Below, piece after piece: positions 36,416-43,587 of a stretch of 48,480 nt of DNA. The notes beneath the pieces were generated by a model. The model ran no database searches, had not been told where the DNA came from, and was given only the letters and a program-made list of their open reading frames with translations. The DNA comes from Lentibacillus kapialis (GTDB lineage: Bacteria > Bacillota > Bacilli > Bacillales > Amphibacillaceae), in the NCBI RefSeq assembly GCF_014646635.1, contig NZ_BMNQ01000020.1, positions 1 to 48,480 of the forward strand, written 5' to 3'. How positions within the stretch are numbered: position 1 is the first letter of the stretch; each line of letters opens with the position of its first letter. Made by a program: the position numbers and the translations under genes.

Positions 36416-36458
36416 TGTGACACACATCACTACTTCCCCAACTGAAAATCATTATCAT
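36416..36458 (+). promoter_or_regulatory. Fnr-type operator and promoter of the DUF2249/membrane-protein operon
   Basis: TGTGA-cacaca-TCACT (36416-36431) is a perfect match to the Bacillus Fnr consensus. TATCAT (36453-36458) begins 29.5 bp from its centre, exactly the spacing found at the radical SAM promoter. A TATAAT overlaps five bases further on (36458-36463). The operon start codon is at 36492. Confidence 0.75.
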
Positions 36459-36491
36459 ATAATTAAGTCAGACATTTCATGAGGTGATGCT

Positions 36492-36743
36492 ATGCCTAAG
36501 CAGGAAAAGATGGTAGAACTGGATGTACGCGAAGATTTAGCCAGGAAAAAGGAACCATTTGACAAGATCATGAGAACAGTTAAGCGTTTAAAAGACGGAG
36601 AGTCTTTCATTTTGCATGCACCATTCAACCCGCTTCCGCTTCACACGATACTAAAACGCCGTGGTTTTTCATATGAAGTTGAAAAAATTGAGAAAAAACA
36701 TTGGAAAGTCATCTACACCAAGAAAGAAGGTGATATGACATGA
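36492..36743 (+). CDS. DUF2249 protein, 83 aa
   Basis: Begins with the family's LDVRE motif (VELDVREDLARKKEPFDKIM) and continues GESFILHAPFNPLPLHTILKRRGFSYEVE and HWKVIYTKK. The His-Asp-Pro-Lys-Pro motif of canonical members is replaced by APFNPLPL. GAGGTGATGCT precedes the ATG. First gene of a three-gene operon; its stop overlaps the next start by 4 nt (ATGACATGA region). Confidence 0.88.
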   Translation: MPKQEKMVELDVREDLARKKEPFDKIMRTVKRLKDGESFILHAPFNPLPLHTILKRRGFSYEVEKIEKKHWKVIYTKKEGDMT

Positions 36744-36955
36744 CGATTGACAACCGCGGACTTGAGCCGCCTCAGCCGATGATGCGCACATTGAAGGCAC
36801 TGGATAGACTGAAGAGCGGCGATTCCTTATCCATCATCAACGATCGCCGTCCACTGTTTTTATATGAAGAACTTGATGACCGTGGCTATATACATGAAAC
36901 CGAAGCACAAGAAGATGGGAGTTTCAAAATTACTATAACGAAGTCTGGTGATTAA
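36740..36955 (+). CDS. DUF2249 protein, 71 aa
   Basis: Short DUF2249 member: LEPPQPMMRTLKALDRLKSGDSLSIINDRRPLFLYEELDDRGY, then HETEAQEDGSFKITI. Translationally coupled to the preceding DUF2249 gene by a 4-nt overlap, with AAGGTGAT upstream, and nearly touching the membrane-protein gene that follows. Three different DUF2249 proteins in 2 kb suggest they are not redundant, for example forming a heteromer. Confidence 0.87.
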   Translation: MTIDNRGLEPPQPMMRTLKALDRLKSGDSLSIINDRRPLFLYEELDDRGYIHETEAQEDGSFKITITKSGD

Positions 36956-36956
36956 T

Positions 36957-38204
36957 ATGATAACTGGCGGAAGCATGCAATCAAACACAAGCATCAAGTT
37001 GCCGCTGGCGTTTATTCTCTATGCCTTGACAGCATTTGTCGCATCGCAATTGATTCTTTTCATTAATAACGATGTCCTGACTACGGGGCAGTTTCGGATA
37101 CCGGATATTTGGATGGGTGCTCATTTTCTTGTTTTAGGCTATGCCGTCATGATTGCAATGGGGGCTATGTACCAGCTTATACCGGTCGCCCTGCTTGCTC
37201 CGATATGGAGCCAGGCATTTGGATTCATCCAGTTTATTGTTACCGCTATCGGTATTACAGTTTTTTCATTACTGCTCGGAGTGTCACCTGACCATGCGTT
37301 TTATGGCGGCATCATTGCAGTCGCCGGAATCATCATGTTCATTATCCAAATGTTGGTCACCATCTTAAAGCAGAAAAACAAAAATATGATGACCGCTTTT
37401 ATATTAGGCGCCATTTCATGTCTCTTCCTGACAATTGCAGCCGGATTCGTGCTCGCATGGAATCTGGCTGAAGGTAGAATCACCAGCCATGGGGCGATTT
37501 TATCCTCTCATATAACGCTTGGGGTTTCCGGTTGGTTCACATTGCTAATTTTTGGTTTTTCCTATAAGCTTGTCCCGATGTTCAGTCTGTCTCACGGTTT
37601 TTCCATGAAATGGGCAAAACCTGCTTTTTTAACTTATATTAGCGGGCTTCTTATTTTAATCGGCTCATTCTGGACAAAGACTCAATTTATCGACTCTATT
37701 GGCTGGTTTGTTTTGCTGGCGGGATTCTTTTTCTTTGTCCTTGACATTCGTGAAATACTTGCAAAACGGCTAAAAAAAAAGCTTGATAAACCATTTTCAT
37801 TTTCATTGATTGCGATCATAAATGGGCTTGGCGTACATGTTCTGGCGTTTGTCTTCAGTTTCTATGGTATTCAGGAAGTAGCCGTTTGGGGCTGGCTCAT
37901 CTTTTTATATGTAATGGGCTGGATTATTTTCAGTATTCTGGGGTATCTTTACAAGATTGTCCCTTTCTTATGGTGGACATATAAATACTCGAATAAAATC
38001 GGTAAGGAACAGGTCCCGACTTTAAGAGAGATGATTAATGAAACATACAGTGTCATCCTGTTCACACTTTTTATTTTCAGTATAGCTGGACTAAGTATAG
38101 GCGGACTACTTTATATCAATATAATGGTGTACGTTTTCCAAGGACTGCTTGCACTTGCCTCCCTGTTATACATGCTGTCGATCATTCGAGTTCTAACCAA
38201 ATAA
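36957..38204 (+). CDS. Heme-copper oxidase subunit I-like membrane protein, 415 aa
   Basis: Integral membrane protein with about twelve hydrophobic segments. The segments GAHFLVLGYAVMIAMGAMYQLIPVAL (two pieces near 52-77) and SHITLGVSGWFTLLIFGFSYKLVPMFSL resemble the heme-binding helices of heme-copper oxidase/NorB-type subunit I, but the protein is short and most of the copper-site histidines are missing. Candidate ligands are His53 and the two His of SHGAILSSH. It may be a heme protein that handles NO or quinol; I cannot be more specific. ATG at 36957 has GGTGATT upstream; a GTG 9 bases earlier overlaps the previous gene. Confidence 0.7.
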   Translation: MITGGSMQSNTSIKLPLAFILYALTAFVASQLILFINNDVLTTGQFRIPDIWMGAHFLVLGYAVMIAMGAMYQLIPVALLAPIWSQAFGFIQFIVTAIGITVFSLLLGVSPDHAFYGGIIAVAGIIMFIIQMLVTILKQKNKNMMTAFILGAISCLFLTIAAGFVLAWNLAEGRITSHGAILSSHITLGVSGWFTLLIFGFSYKLVPMFSLSHGFSMKWAKPAFLTYISGLLILIGSFWTKTQFIDSIGWFVLLAGFFFFVLDIREILAKRLKKKLDKPFSFSLIAIINGLGVHVLAFVFSFYGIQEVAVWGWLIFLYVMGWIIFSILGYLYKIVPFLWWTYKYSNKIGKEQVPTLREMINETYSVILFTLFIFSIAGLSIGGLLYINIMVYVFQGLLALASLLYMLSIIRVLTK

Positions 38205-38250
38205 ATATCTACCAGAGTTAAAACGCACTTGCAGAAAGGAGATGGCAGTA

Positions 38251-38553
38251 TTGTCCCTTGAGAAAAAAGTCGGTGCTGCTTTATTTGAAGTAATCGATCC
38301 GGAGCTCGGCATTAATATCATGGATTTGGGGCTTATTTACGGAATTACCGTTGATGTGGAAAACAATGTGAAAATTATCATGACCCTTACAACACCCGGC
38401 TGCCCAATGCATGACAGTATCAGAAACGGTGTAAAACATCGTATTAATCAGATAGAAGATATCGGTGATATTGATATCAGTCTGGTATGGGAACCGGCAT
38501 GGACACCTGCGAAAATTAGTGACCGCGGCAAAGAAATGCTTGGCTTTGGATGA
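38251..38553 (+). CDS. MIP18/DUF59 iron-sulfur assembly-type protein, 100 aa
   Basis: Member of the MIP18 (DUF59, PaaD/SufT-like) family that helps Fe-S cluster assembly. Hallmarks are the EVIDPELGINIMDLGLIYG N-terminus, MTLTTPGCPMHDSI with its reactive Cys, and VWEPAWTPAKISDRGKEMLGF. I prefer a TTG start at 38251, because AAAGGAG lies 9 nt upstream of it, while the ATG at 38242 touches that site. A paralogue of 103 aa is at 40397. It lies 46 nt downstream of the membrane-protein gene and may belong to the same operon. Confidence 0.88.
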   Translation: MSLEKKVGAALFEVIDPELGINIMDLGLIYGITVDVENNVKIIMTLTTPGCPMHDSIRNGVKHRINQIEDIGDIDISLVWEPAWTPAKISDRGKEMLGFG

Positions 38554-38610
38554 CGTGGGCCACAGAAGGAGGAAAACTGATTTGCTTCTTCTGTGGTTTT
38601 TTACCATCCA

Positions 38611-38858
38611 CTAGCCCAATATCGCCCTGTCACTTTCAAAGTCGTTTCCGCGTTTATTCTGAAATTCCTTCATTAAATCTTCAATCGTCAGCTTCTGTTT
38701 CTCATGGTTGGGCACATCAAAAATGATTTCACCATTATCCATCATAAAAGTCTGTCCCCCAAATCAAGAGCTTGCTGCATATTGTGTGTCACCATAAGCG
38801 CTGTCAAGCCGAATTTTGCCACCACATCACGGGTAATATCAATGATCAATTCGACTCT
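38611..38858 (-). pseudogene. Remnant of an ABC-transporter ATPase (C-terminal part)
   Basis: Translating the minus strand gives VTHNMQQALDLGDRLL then, after a one-base shift at about 38749, MMDNGEIIFDVPNHEKQ, KLTIEDLMKEFQNKRGNDF and a stop at 38611. This is the C-terminal end (H-loop His and D-loop side) of an ATPase of the type that serves TrpX/BMP-like binding proteins. Walker A and B are gone: homology stops near 38855. A frameshift and truncation make it non-functional. The rest of 38560-39058 contains no gene; a GGGAAGGA/TCCTTCCC hairpin sits at 38984-39012. Confidence 0.8.
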
Positions 38859-38983
38859 TGTATTTCAACATATTGTCAGTCATGCATCCCAGATTACTAT
38901 GCATTAAAGCAATGGTAGCTAAAATATTATGAATAATACTACACCAATTCCATACATGGCGTCAATAAGAAATTAAATATAGA

Positions 38984-39012
38984 GGGAAGGAAAATCCTAA
39001 GTTCTCCTTCCC
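38984..39012 (-). terminator. Possible terminator of the moaE-moaD transcript
   Basis: GGGAAGGA / TCCTTCCC, 8-bp stem with a 13-nt loop, followed on the minus strand by the T-poor TCTATATTTAATTTC. Weak. Confidence 0.45.
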
Positions 39013-39058
39013 GCAAACAGTAATATTTACAAATACATTCCAATTGAGAACTTTAAAC

Positions 39059-39292
39059 TTATCCGCCGCTGACAGGGGGGATAAATGCAACGGTATCACC
39101 ATCTGTTAACTTTACATCGTCGTGAGAATAATCTTCATTAACTGCCGTCATAGCACTATCCAAATCGACCAAGTCATACGATGATTTTAACTTTGCTTTT
39201 AATTCGTTTATGGACAAGCCACCTGCTTCCACATTTATTTTCCCGCTGCCGGCGGCTTCTTGCAGTTCTGCAAAAAAAAGGACATCAACCAT
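39059..39292 (-). CDS. moaD: Molybdopterin synthase sulfur carrier MoaD, 77 aa
   Basis: Ubiquitin-fold protein that carries the thiocarboxylate sulfur for molybdopterin. It begins MVDVLFFAELQEAAG and ends with the required Gly-Gly (FIPPVSGG). GAGGAGG precedes the ATG at 39292 by 9 nt. It overlaps the end of moaE by 8 bases, so the two subunits are coupled, as expected for a stoichiometric complex. Confidence 0.95.
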   Translation of the reverse strand: MVDVLFFAELQEAAGSGKINVEAGGLSINELKAKLKSSYDLVDLDSAMTAVNEDYSHDDVKLTDGDTVAFIPPVSGG

Positions 39293-39758
39293 CACACATT
39301 TCCTCCTCTAAAGGAATTTTCTTCTCATACGATTTCTTTTCTTTCTGATCGCCGATCCATTTTGTACCGTCTTCCCAGTGTTCTTTTTTCCAAATCGGCA
39401 CAATCTCTTTAATCCGTTCGATGGCATAACGGCTTGCTTCGAACGCATCCGCACGGTGTGGAGTCGATACAGCGATAACGACTGCTATATCCGTAAGTTC
39501 CAGCCTGCCGATCCGGTGGACAATTACCGTATCGGTATCTCCCCATCTTTCCTGAATTTCATCGCCGATCTGCCTGAGTTTTTTTTCAGCCATCGGTATA
39601 TAGGACTGATATTCAAGGAATAAAGTTCGCTTCCCCCTTGTAAACTCACGGACCGTGCCGATAAAGGTGTTCACTGCTCCCGCTTCATTCCGTACAACTT
39701 TTTCAATACAGTCGTTTGGATTAATCGGTTCCTCTGTTATCCGGAATTTATTAGTCAT
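39285..39758 (-). CDS. moaE: Molybdopterin synthase catalytic subunit MoaE, 157 aa
   Basis: Converts precursor Z to molybdopterin together with MoaD. Signatures are GAVNTFIGTVREFTRGK (about 27-43), LEYQSYIPMAEKKL, HRIGRLELTDIAVVIAVSTPHRADAFEASRYAIERIKEIVPIWKKE, with the active-site Lys in the last part. The ATG at 39758 has AAGGG 7 nt upstream and overlaps the mobB stop codon by one base. Confidence 0.95.
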   Translation of the reverse strand: MTNKFRITEEPINPNDCIEKVVRNEAGAVNTFIGTVREFTRGKRTLFLEYQSYIPMAEKKLRQIGDEIQERWGDTDTVIVHRIGRLELTDIAVVIAVSTPHRADAFEASRYAIERIKEIVPIWKKEHWEDGTKWIGDQKEKKSYEKKIPLEEEMCDG

Positions 39759-40258
39759 CAAAAGTCCCTTCTTATATAATCAGCTAGTGCTGAAATGTCT
39801 TTATGCAAATGATTCATATCAAAGACGGGATATTCCTGATTTTCCAGCCATTTCATATCCCATGTTCCTATGGCTATTATATTTGAAATTTCCCGCAAAA
39901 GCGATACTTCCGCTTCATTTTTTATTAATACAATCTTGCGATAATGCGCTTTTTTATAACCTTCAATTAACAGTAAGTCAAGTGGAAACTTCTCATAAAG
40001 GTTAACTAATGTTTCTAGTTCGAAAGGCATCTGAAGTGTCAGTTGCGTCTGTTCCTCACCCTGGACACCGCTCATAAGCGATCCGGATTCAAGATGCTTG
40101 CTGCTGTCGCTGCCTCTAACCTTATCCGGCTCGCCGCCATGACCATGATGTTTCAAAGAAGCGACTTTCAGATTTTGTGCTGAAAAATAGTGTATGAGCT
40201 GGTTCATAAGCGTTGTTTTCCCCGTATTTTTATATCCTGCAATCTGACAAATTTGCAT
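39758..40258 (-). CDS. mobB: Molybdopterin-guanine dinucleotide adaptor MobB, 166 aa
   Basis: GTP-binding protein that helps to attach GMP to molybdopterin, giving the cofactor of nitrate reductase and DMSO reductase types. The Walker A loop is GYKNTGKTT (8-16) and the switch region includes LKHHGHGGEPD. GGAG lies about 7 nt before the ATG. mobB-moaE-moaD form an operon. The other cofactor genes (moaA, moeA, mobA) are not in the window. Confidence 0.93.
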   Translation of the reverse strand: MQICQIAGYKNTGKTTLMNQLIHYFSAQNLKVASLKHHGHGGEPDKVRGSDSSKHLESGSLMSGVQGEEQTQLTLQMPFELETLVNLYEKFPLDLLLIEGYKKAHYRKIVLIKNEAEVSLLREISNIIAIGTWDMKWLENQEYPVFDMNHLHKDISALADYIRRDF

Positions 40259-40328
40259 AAAAAGGCTCCATTCTTAAAACGCTCTATTTCAAACGGATCC
40301 TACTCGCGGCTTTAGACCTTTTCGAATC

Positions 40329-40381
40329 TTTATATTTTTGAAGTTATAAAAAAAGGCCGATTCACGAGAGATGAATCAACC
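40329..40381 (-). terminator. Terminator of yitW, followed by a decayed repeat tail
   Basis: GATTCA / TGAATC (40359-40364 with 40372-40377) plus outer GG/CC, then seven T on the minus strand. The sequence after the T-tract (ATAACTTCAAAAATATAAA, 40329-40348) is a decayed form of the post-terminator repeat tail. Confidence 0.7.
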
Positions 40382-40396
40382 ATTTAATTGACGCTG

Positions 40397-40708
40397 TTAA
40401 TCAGGAATACCGAGAGCGATTTTGGCATAACGTGACATTTTATCTTTGCCCCATGGCGGATCCCAGACGATATTCACATCTACTTGTTCGACTTCCGGAA
40501 TATCTGAAAGGGCACGCTTAACATCCTGTTCGATATGACCTGCCAGCGGACACCCCATTGCCGTCAGTGTCATAGTAACGGTACAGGCGCCTTGATCGTC
40601 AAGGTCAGCACCATATACTAGCCCAAGGTTGACAATGTCAATACCGAGCTCTGGATCAATGACGTTCTCAAGTGCACCCATAATATTTTCTTCGAGAGCT
40701 GCTTCCAT
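40397..40708 (-). CDS. yitW: MIP18/DUF59 protein YitW-like, 103 aa
   Basis: Fe-S assembly factor family. It shows ENVIDPELGIDIVNLGLVYG, MTLTAMGCPLAGHIEQDVKRAL with the reactive Cys, and IVWDPPWGKDKMSRYAKIALGI. The ATG at 40708 has AAGGAGG 6-7 nt upstream; a longer frame to 40732 is not supported. Its order with yitV and yitU matches B. subtilis. A palindrome TGATTTAAATCA (40768-40779), within AATGA-N6-TCACA, lies 60 nt upstream and might be a weak Crp/Fnr-type site. Confidence 0.9.
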   Translation of the reverse strand: MEAALEENIMGALENVIDPELGIDIVNLGLVYGADLDDQGACTVTMTLTAMGCPLAGHIEQDVKRALSDIPEVEQVDVNIVWDPPWGKDKMSRYAKIALGIPD

Positions 40709-40808
40709 GACAATCCCTCCTTCAATGCTCATAGTCTTATTTAAACATATTCCTGCCTATTTTTAAATGATTTAAATCACACTTTTAGCCTTTACGAGAG
40801 CATGTTTC

Positions 40809-41570
40809 TTATAAGTATGTTTTAAACCATTTCACCGTTTCCAGAACGGCATAACGACTTACCTTATGATCCCGGTTGTCTTCTTTGATAAAGCGGATTT
40901 TATTCTGATCAGAATAATGATGTCTCGCGAGTTCATAAAAGGTATAGGAATGATCAAATGGCACAATTGCATCATTTTCACCATGCCAGAATAGAACCGG
41001 TCGTTCCTTCAGTTTATCAGCCTGCTTTGACAAATCATACTGCTCGAGTTGATGATACAAATGTTCAATGACATCATCGGTCACTGGCAGATTACCCATT
41101 TTCTTAAAGCTATCCACCAGCGTTTTTGCATATGTCGTGATTTTTGGTGAACCCATCAGTATCCCTGCCGTTTTAATCCATGGGTATTGGGTGAGTGCAG
41201 CAGCGGTTGTGATACCGCCCATACTTGTACCGGCAACGCCAAAACGTCCATTAAGGATAATCCCTTGTGCATTGAGTTCGTCTCGAATATCCTTTAATTC
41301 CTCTACATTTTGCATCACAATATCCCAGAATGATATTTGCTTTTTCATGCGGGATATTTCTTTTTCACGCTCACCATGATACATACTATCGGGGAGAATA
41401 ACCCGAAAACCTTCTTCAGCAAGCAAATATGCAAGTGGCAAATTATGTTCTTTTGCACTGGTGAAACCGTGGAAATATGTAAGTGTCGGCAGTACTGCGT
41501 TTTCTTTTGTATGATCTGTAATGACGAGACAAGGTATTGAAGCAATCGTATTGTGAGATACGCCAATCAT
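40809..41570 (-). CDS. yitV: Alpha/beta hydrolase YitV-like, 253 aa
   Basis: Putative esterase or acyl hydrolase. The nucleophile elbow GTSMGG has Ser116; Asp in HGENDAIVPF (about 200) and His in DNRDHKVSR (about 238) complete the triad, and FHGFTSAKEHN near residue 33 forms the oxyanion region. The substrate is unknown. It lies between yitW and yitU, as in B. subtilis, and is divergent from yitU. Confidence 0.88.
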   Translation of the reverse strand: MIGVSHNTIASIPCLVITDHTKENAVLPTLTYFHGFTSAKEHNLPLAYLLAEEGFRVILPDSMYHGEREKEISRMKKQISFWDIVMQNVEELKDIRDELNAQGIILNGRFGVAGTSMGGITTAAALTQYPWIKTAGILMGSPKITTYAKTLVDSFKKMGNLPVTDDVIEHLYHQLEQYDLSKQADKLKERPVLFWHGENDAIVPFDHSYTFYELARHHYSDQNKIRFIKEDNRDHKVSRYAVLETVKWFKTYL

Positions 41571-41700
41571 AAATGAGCTTCCCTTCCTGTGAACTTAATA
41601 CTACGGTTTATCATAATATGAACTTTTTATAAATTGCAAACGAATACTTTACATATGCTATTATCCCTTATAGACTATAGAGAATACGAGGTGAAAATAT

Positions 41701-42531
41701 ATGGATAGCAAACATCTAATTGCATTGGATCTGGATGGAACATTATTAACCGATGATAAACAAATCAGTATGCGTAACCGTGAGATACTTAAGAAAGCAA
41801 TCAACGATGGTCATATCGTGGTTATTGCCACTGGAAGACCTCACCGTGCCAGCATCGATTATTACCGCACACTTGAACTCAATACACCGATGGTTAATTT
41901 CAATGGTGCTCTCATCCATCATCCGACAGACAACAAATGGGATGTGCTGCACAACCCGATGCCTGTTAGAACAGCCCACCGGATTGTTAATGTCTGTTAT
42001 GACTTAAAAGTCCATAACATCCTGGCAGAGGTGATGGATACCGTTTACATGGATCAATATGATGAAAAAATCCTTGAAATTTTTCAGGCAACCCGCCAGG
42101 ATTCACCTTTCACGATCGGGAGCCTTAAAAATAAACTTCAGGACAATCCGACTTCATTGCTGATCCATCCGAAAGAAGACAATATCCACACATTAAGACA
42201 GCATTTGGACGATTACCACGCTGAACTGATTGAGCACCGTAAATGGGGTGCGCCATGGAATATTATTGAGATTGTCAAAAAAGGGCTGAACAAAGCCGTC
42301 GGATTGAAGAAGATCGCTCATTATTATCATATCCCGGAAGAGCGGATTATTGCATTCGGGGATGAGGATAATGACTTGGAAATGATTGATTATGCAGGAG
42401 TCGGCGTTGCTATGGGCAACGCGATCGATGAACTTAAAGCCGTTGCCAAACATGTTACAGACTCCAACGAAAATGATGGAATCAGCATGTTCCTGGAGGA
42501 CTATTTAAAACTTCAATCCAAGGTGATTTAA
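41701..42531 (+). CDS. yitU: Cof-type HAD-IIB phosphatase YitU-like, 276 aa
   Basis: Haloacid-dehalogenase-type phosphatase for sugar phosphates or flavin phosphates; B. subtilis YitU is one of the FMN/ARPP phosphatases. Motif I is DLDGTLLT (Asp10 and Asp12), motif II VIATGRPH (Thr/Ser), motif III Lys in KGLNKAVGL, and motif IV GDEDNDLEMI. The cap insert (about 85-190) is of the IIB type. GAGGTGAAAATAT precedes the ATG. Confidence 0.92.
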   Translation: MDSKHLIALDLDGTLLTDDKQISMRNREILKKAINDGHIVVIATGRPHRASIDYYRTLELNTPMVNFNGALIHHPTDNKWDVLHNPMPVRTAHRIVNVCYDLKVHNILAEVMDTVYMDQYDEKILEIFQATRQDSPFTIGSLKNKLQDNPTSLLIHPKEDNIHTLRQHLDDYHAELIEHRKWGAPWNIIEIVKKGLNKAVGLKKIAHYYHIPEERIIAFGDEDNDLEMIDYAGVGVAMGNAIDELKAVAKHVTDSNENDGISMFLEDYLKLQSKVI

Positions 42532-42590
42532 AATCCGTTCCATGATGTTCCGAACTTTTGAAATAACTGTGTAAAAATTTCCTTTCATAT

Positions 42591-42646
42591 TTGGCCTGCA
42601 ACAGGCCAAACTAGAAGTGAACGCATCAAAGCGTTCACTTTCTTAT
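42591..42646 (+). terminator. Double hairpin terminator of yitU
   Basis: TTGGCCTG/CAGGCCAA (42591-42609) is followed by AAGTGAACGC/GCGTTCACTT (42615-42640) and TTTCTT. The second is the likely terminator. Confidence 0.75.
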
Positions 42647-42716
42647 ATGTTTTGATGACTTCTTGCACGGAACTCTTGCCGTTTGCACAAGGCTTACTCC
42701 ATAGGGGGAATTGCCG

Positions 42717-42866
42717 ATGGGAAAGAACAGCAAGTCAAGACGGTTCACTCAGCATAGTGTTGATGCCGTTAAAAAACACGATGAAGTGTTTCCGTACAAA
42801 ACCCGTTTTTCAGAAGTAAGGCGCAATCAGGAAGACACTGACAGCCAAACATTAGGAGGGGTTTAA
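42717..42866 (+). CDS. Small basic protein, 49 aa
   Basis: GGGGG lies 8 nt before the ATG at 42717. The sequence begins MGKNSKSRRFTQHSVDAVKKHD and is hydrophilic and Lys/Arg-rich. Its last codons contain the AGGAGG that serves the next gene, one base away, so the two small genes form an operon. I do not recognise the family; it has the look of small spore-core or stress proteins of Bacillaceae. Confidence 0.6.
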   Translation: MGKNSKSRRFTQHSVDAVKKHDEVFPYKTRFSEVRRNQEDTDSQTLGGV

Positions 42867-42867
42867 C

Positions 42868-43071
42868 ATGGCTCAGCAGCAAAATAATTTGATGCAGCGC
42901 GCTAAAAATGCTGTTAACCAATTAACGAATGCTCAAGGTAATGCAAATCAGCAGGAGCAACAAGCTGCGCAAAACGCTATTCAAGCTGCCAAAAATCAGG
43001 CATCAGCCGAAGAACAGCAACAACTTCAGCAGCTTGAACAACAATTGCAACAGAAAAACCAATTGCAATAA
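42868..43071 (+). CDS. Gln/Asn/Ala-rich helical protein, 67 aa (DUF3813-like?)
   Basis: Begins MAQQQNNLMQRAKNAVNQL and continues with Ala/Gln-rich helices to the EEQQQLQQLEQQLQQKNQLQ coiled-coil end; it lacks Cys and Trp. The pattern NLMQRAKNAV...AI.AAK..AS.EEQ resembles DUF3813, and the composition recalls gamma-type small acid-soluble spore proteins, but I cannot decide. Ribosome site AGGAGG lies 10 nt upstream, inside the preceding gene. Confidence 0.65.
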   Translation: MAQQQNNLMQRAKNAVNQLTNAQGNANQQEQQAAQNAIQAAKNQASAEEQQQLQQLEQQLQQKNQLQ

Positions 43072-43173
43072 CCTCCAAGCATCAGTCAAAACCTTGTCAG
43101 CATAACATGCAAATGTTAACGATCCACCATTCATTCATATATAATGAAAAGCGGGATTATAACAGGCATGTAC

Positions 43174-43207
43174 AACACCCTTATCCGGATATCCGGATAA
43201 GGGTGTT
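43174..43207. terminator. 34-bp perfect palindrome
   Basis: AACACCCTTATCCGGAT followed immediately by its reverse complement, with no loop. It lies between the small operon and the Nfu-like gene and may be the terminator of the former; the trailing T-run is short (TTTCCC). Confidence 0.7.
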
Positions 43208-43267
43208 TCCCTTCTCGTTTATTTTCTGTTAAAATAAAGACAAGTATGGATAACGGAGGGAAGAATA

Positions 43268-43531
43268 ATGGGAGTAAGAGCTGAAGCTACGCCAAATCCA
43301 AACGCATTGAAATTCACGACTGACAGCCTCATTTTTGAAGGGGACAGCAGTATTTCCGTCATGCCCGGCGATACAAGCGAGCACGATATTTTAAATGATT
43401 TGATGGAAGTGAATGGTGTCGATAACGTTTTTGGATATCAGAATTTCATTACCGTTAACAAAGCCTTTGACATGGAATGGGATGAATTGCAGCCAAAAGT
43501 GATTGATGTCATGGAAAAATACGGCTATTAA
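43268..43531 (+). CDS. Nfu N-terminal-domain protein, 87 aa
   Basis: Stand-alone Nfu_N-type domain: VRAEATPNPNALKFTTD (hallmark TPNPNALKF) and VFGYQNFITVNKAFDMEWDELQPKV. In larger proteins this domain precedes the Fe-S carrying NifU domain, but the CxxC of NifU is absent here, so it does not itself hold a cluster. GGAGGG precedes the ATG at 7-8 nt. It is convergent with yitT. Confidence 0.88.
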   Translation: MGVRAEATPNPNALKFTTDSLIFEGDSSISVMPGDTSEHDILNDLMEVNGVDNVFGYQNFITVNKAFDMEWDELQPKVIDVMEKYGY

Positions 43532-43545
43532 GTCATACATAGCTG

Positions 43546-43577
43546 AAAGACAGCAATTTTTAGTTGCTGTCTTTTTC
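43546..43577. terminator. Bidirectional terminator between the Nfu-like gene and yitT
   Basis: AAAGACAGCAA / TTGCTGTCTTT, 11-bp perfect stem with a 7-nt loop and TTTTCTT after it. Confidence 0.88.
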
Positions 43578-43587
43578 TTAACATGCC

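Noticed and set aside
38704-38907. 67-aa plus-strand frame in the moaD-MIP18 gap
   Set aside because: Antisense to the ABC-ATPase remnant, which explains the sequence better.
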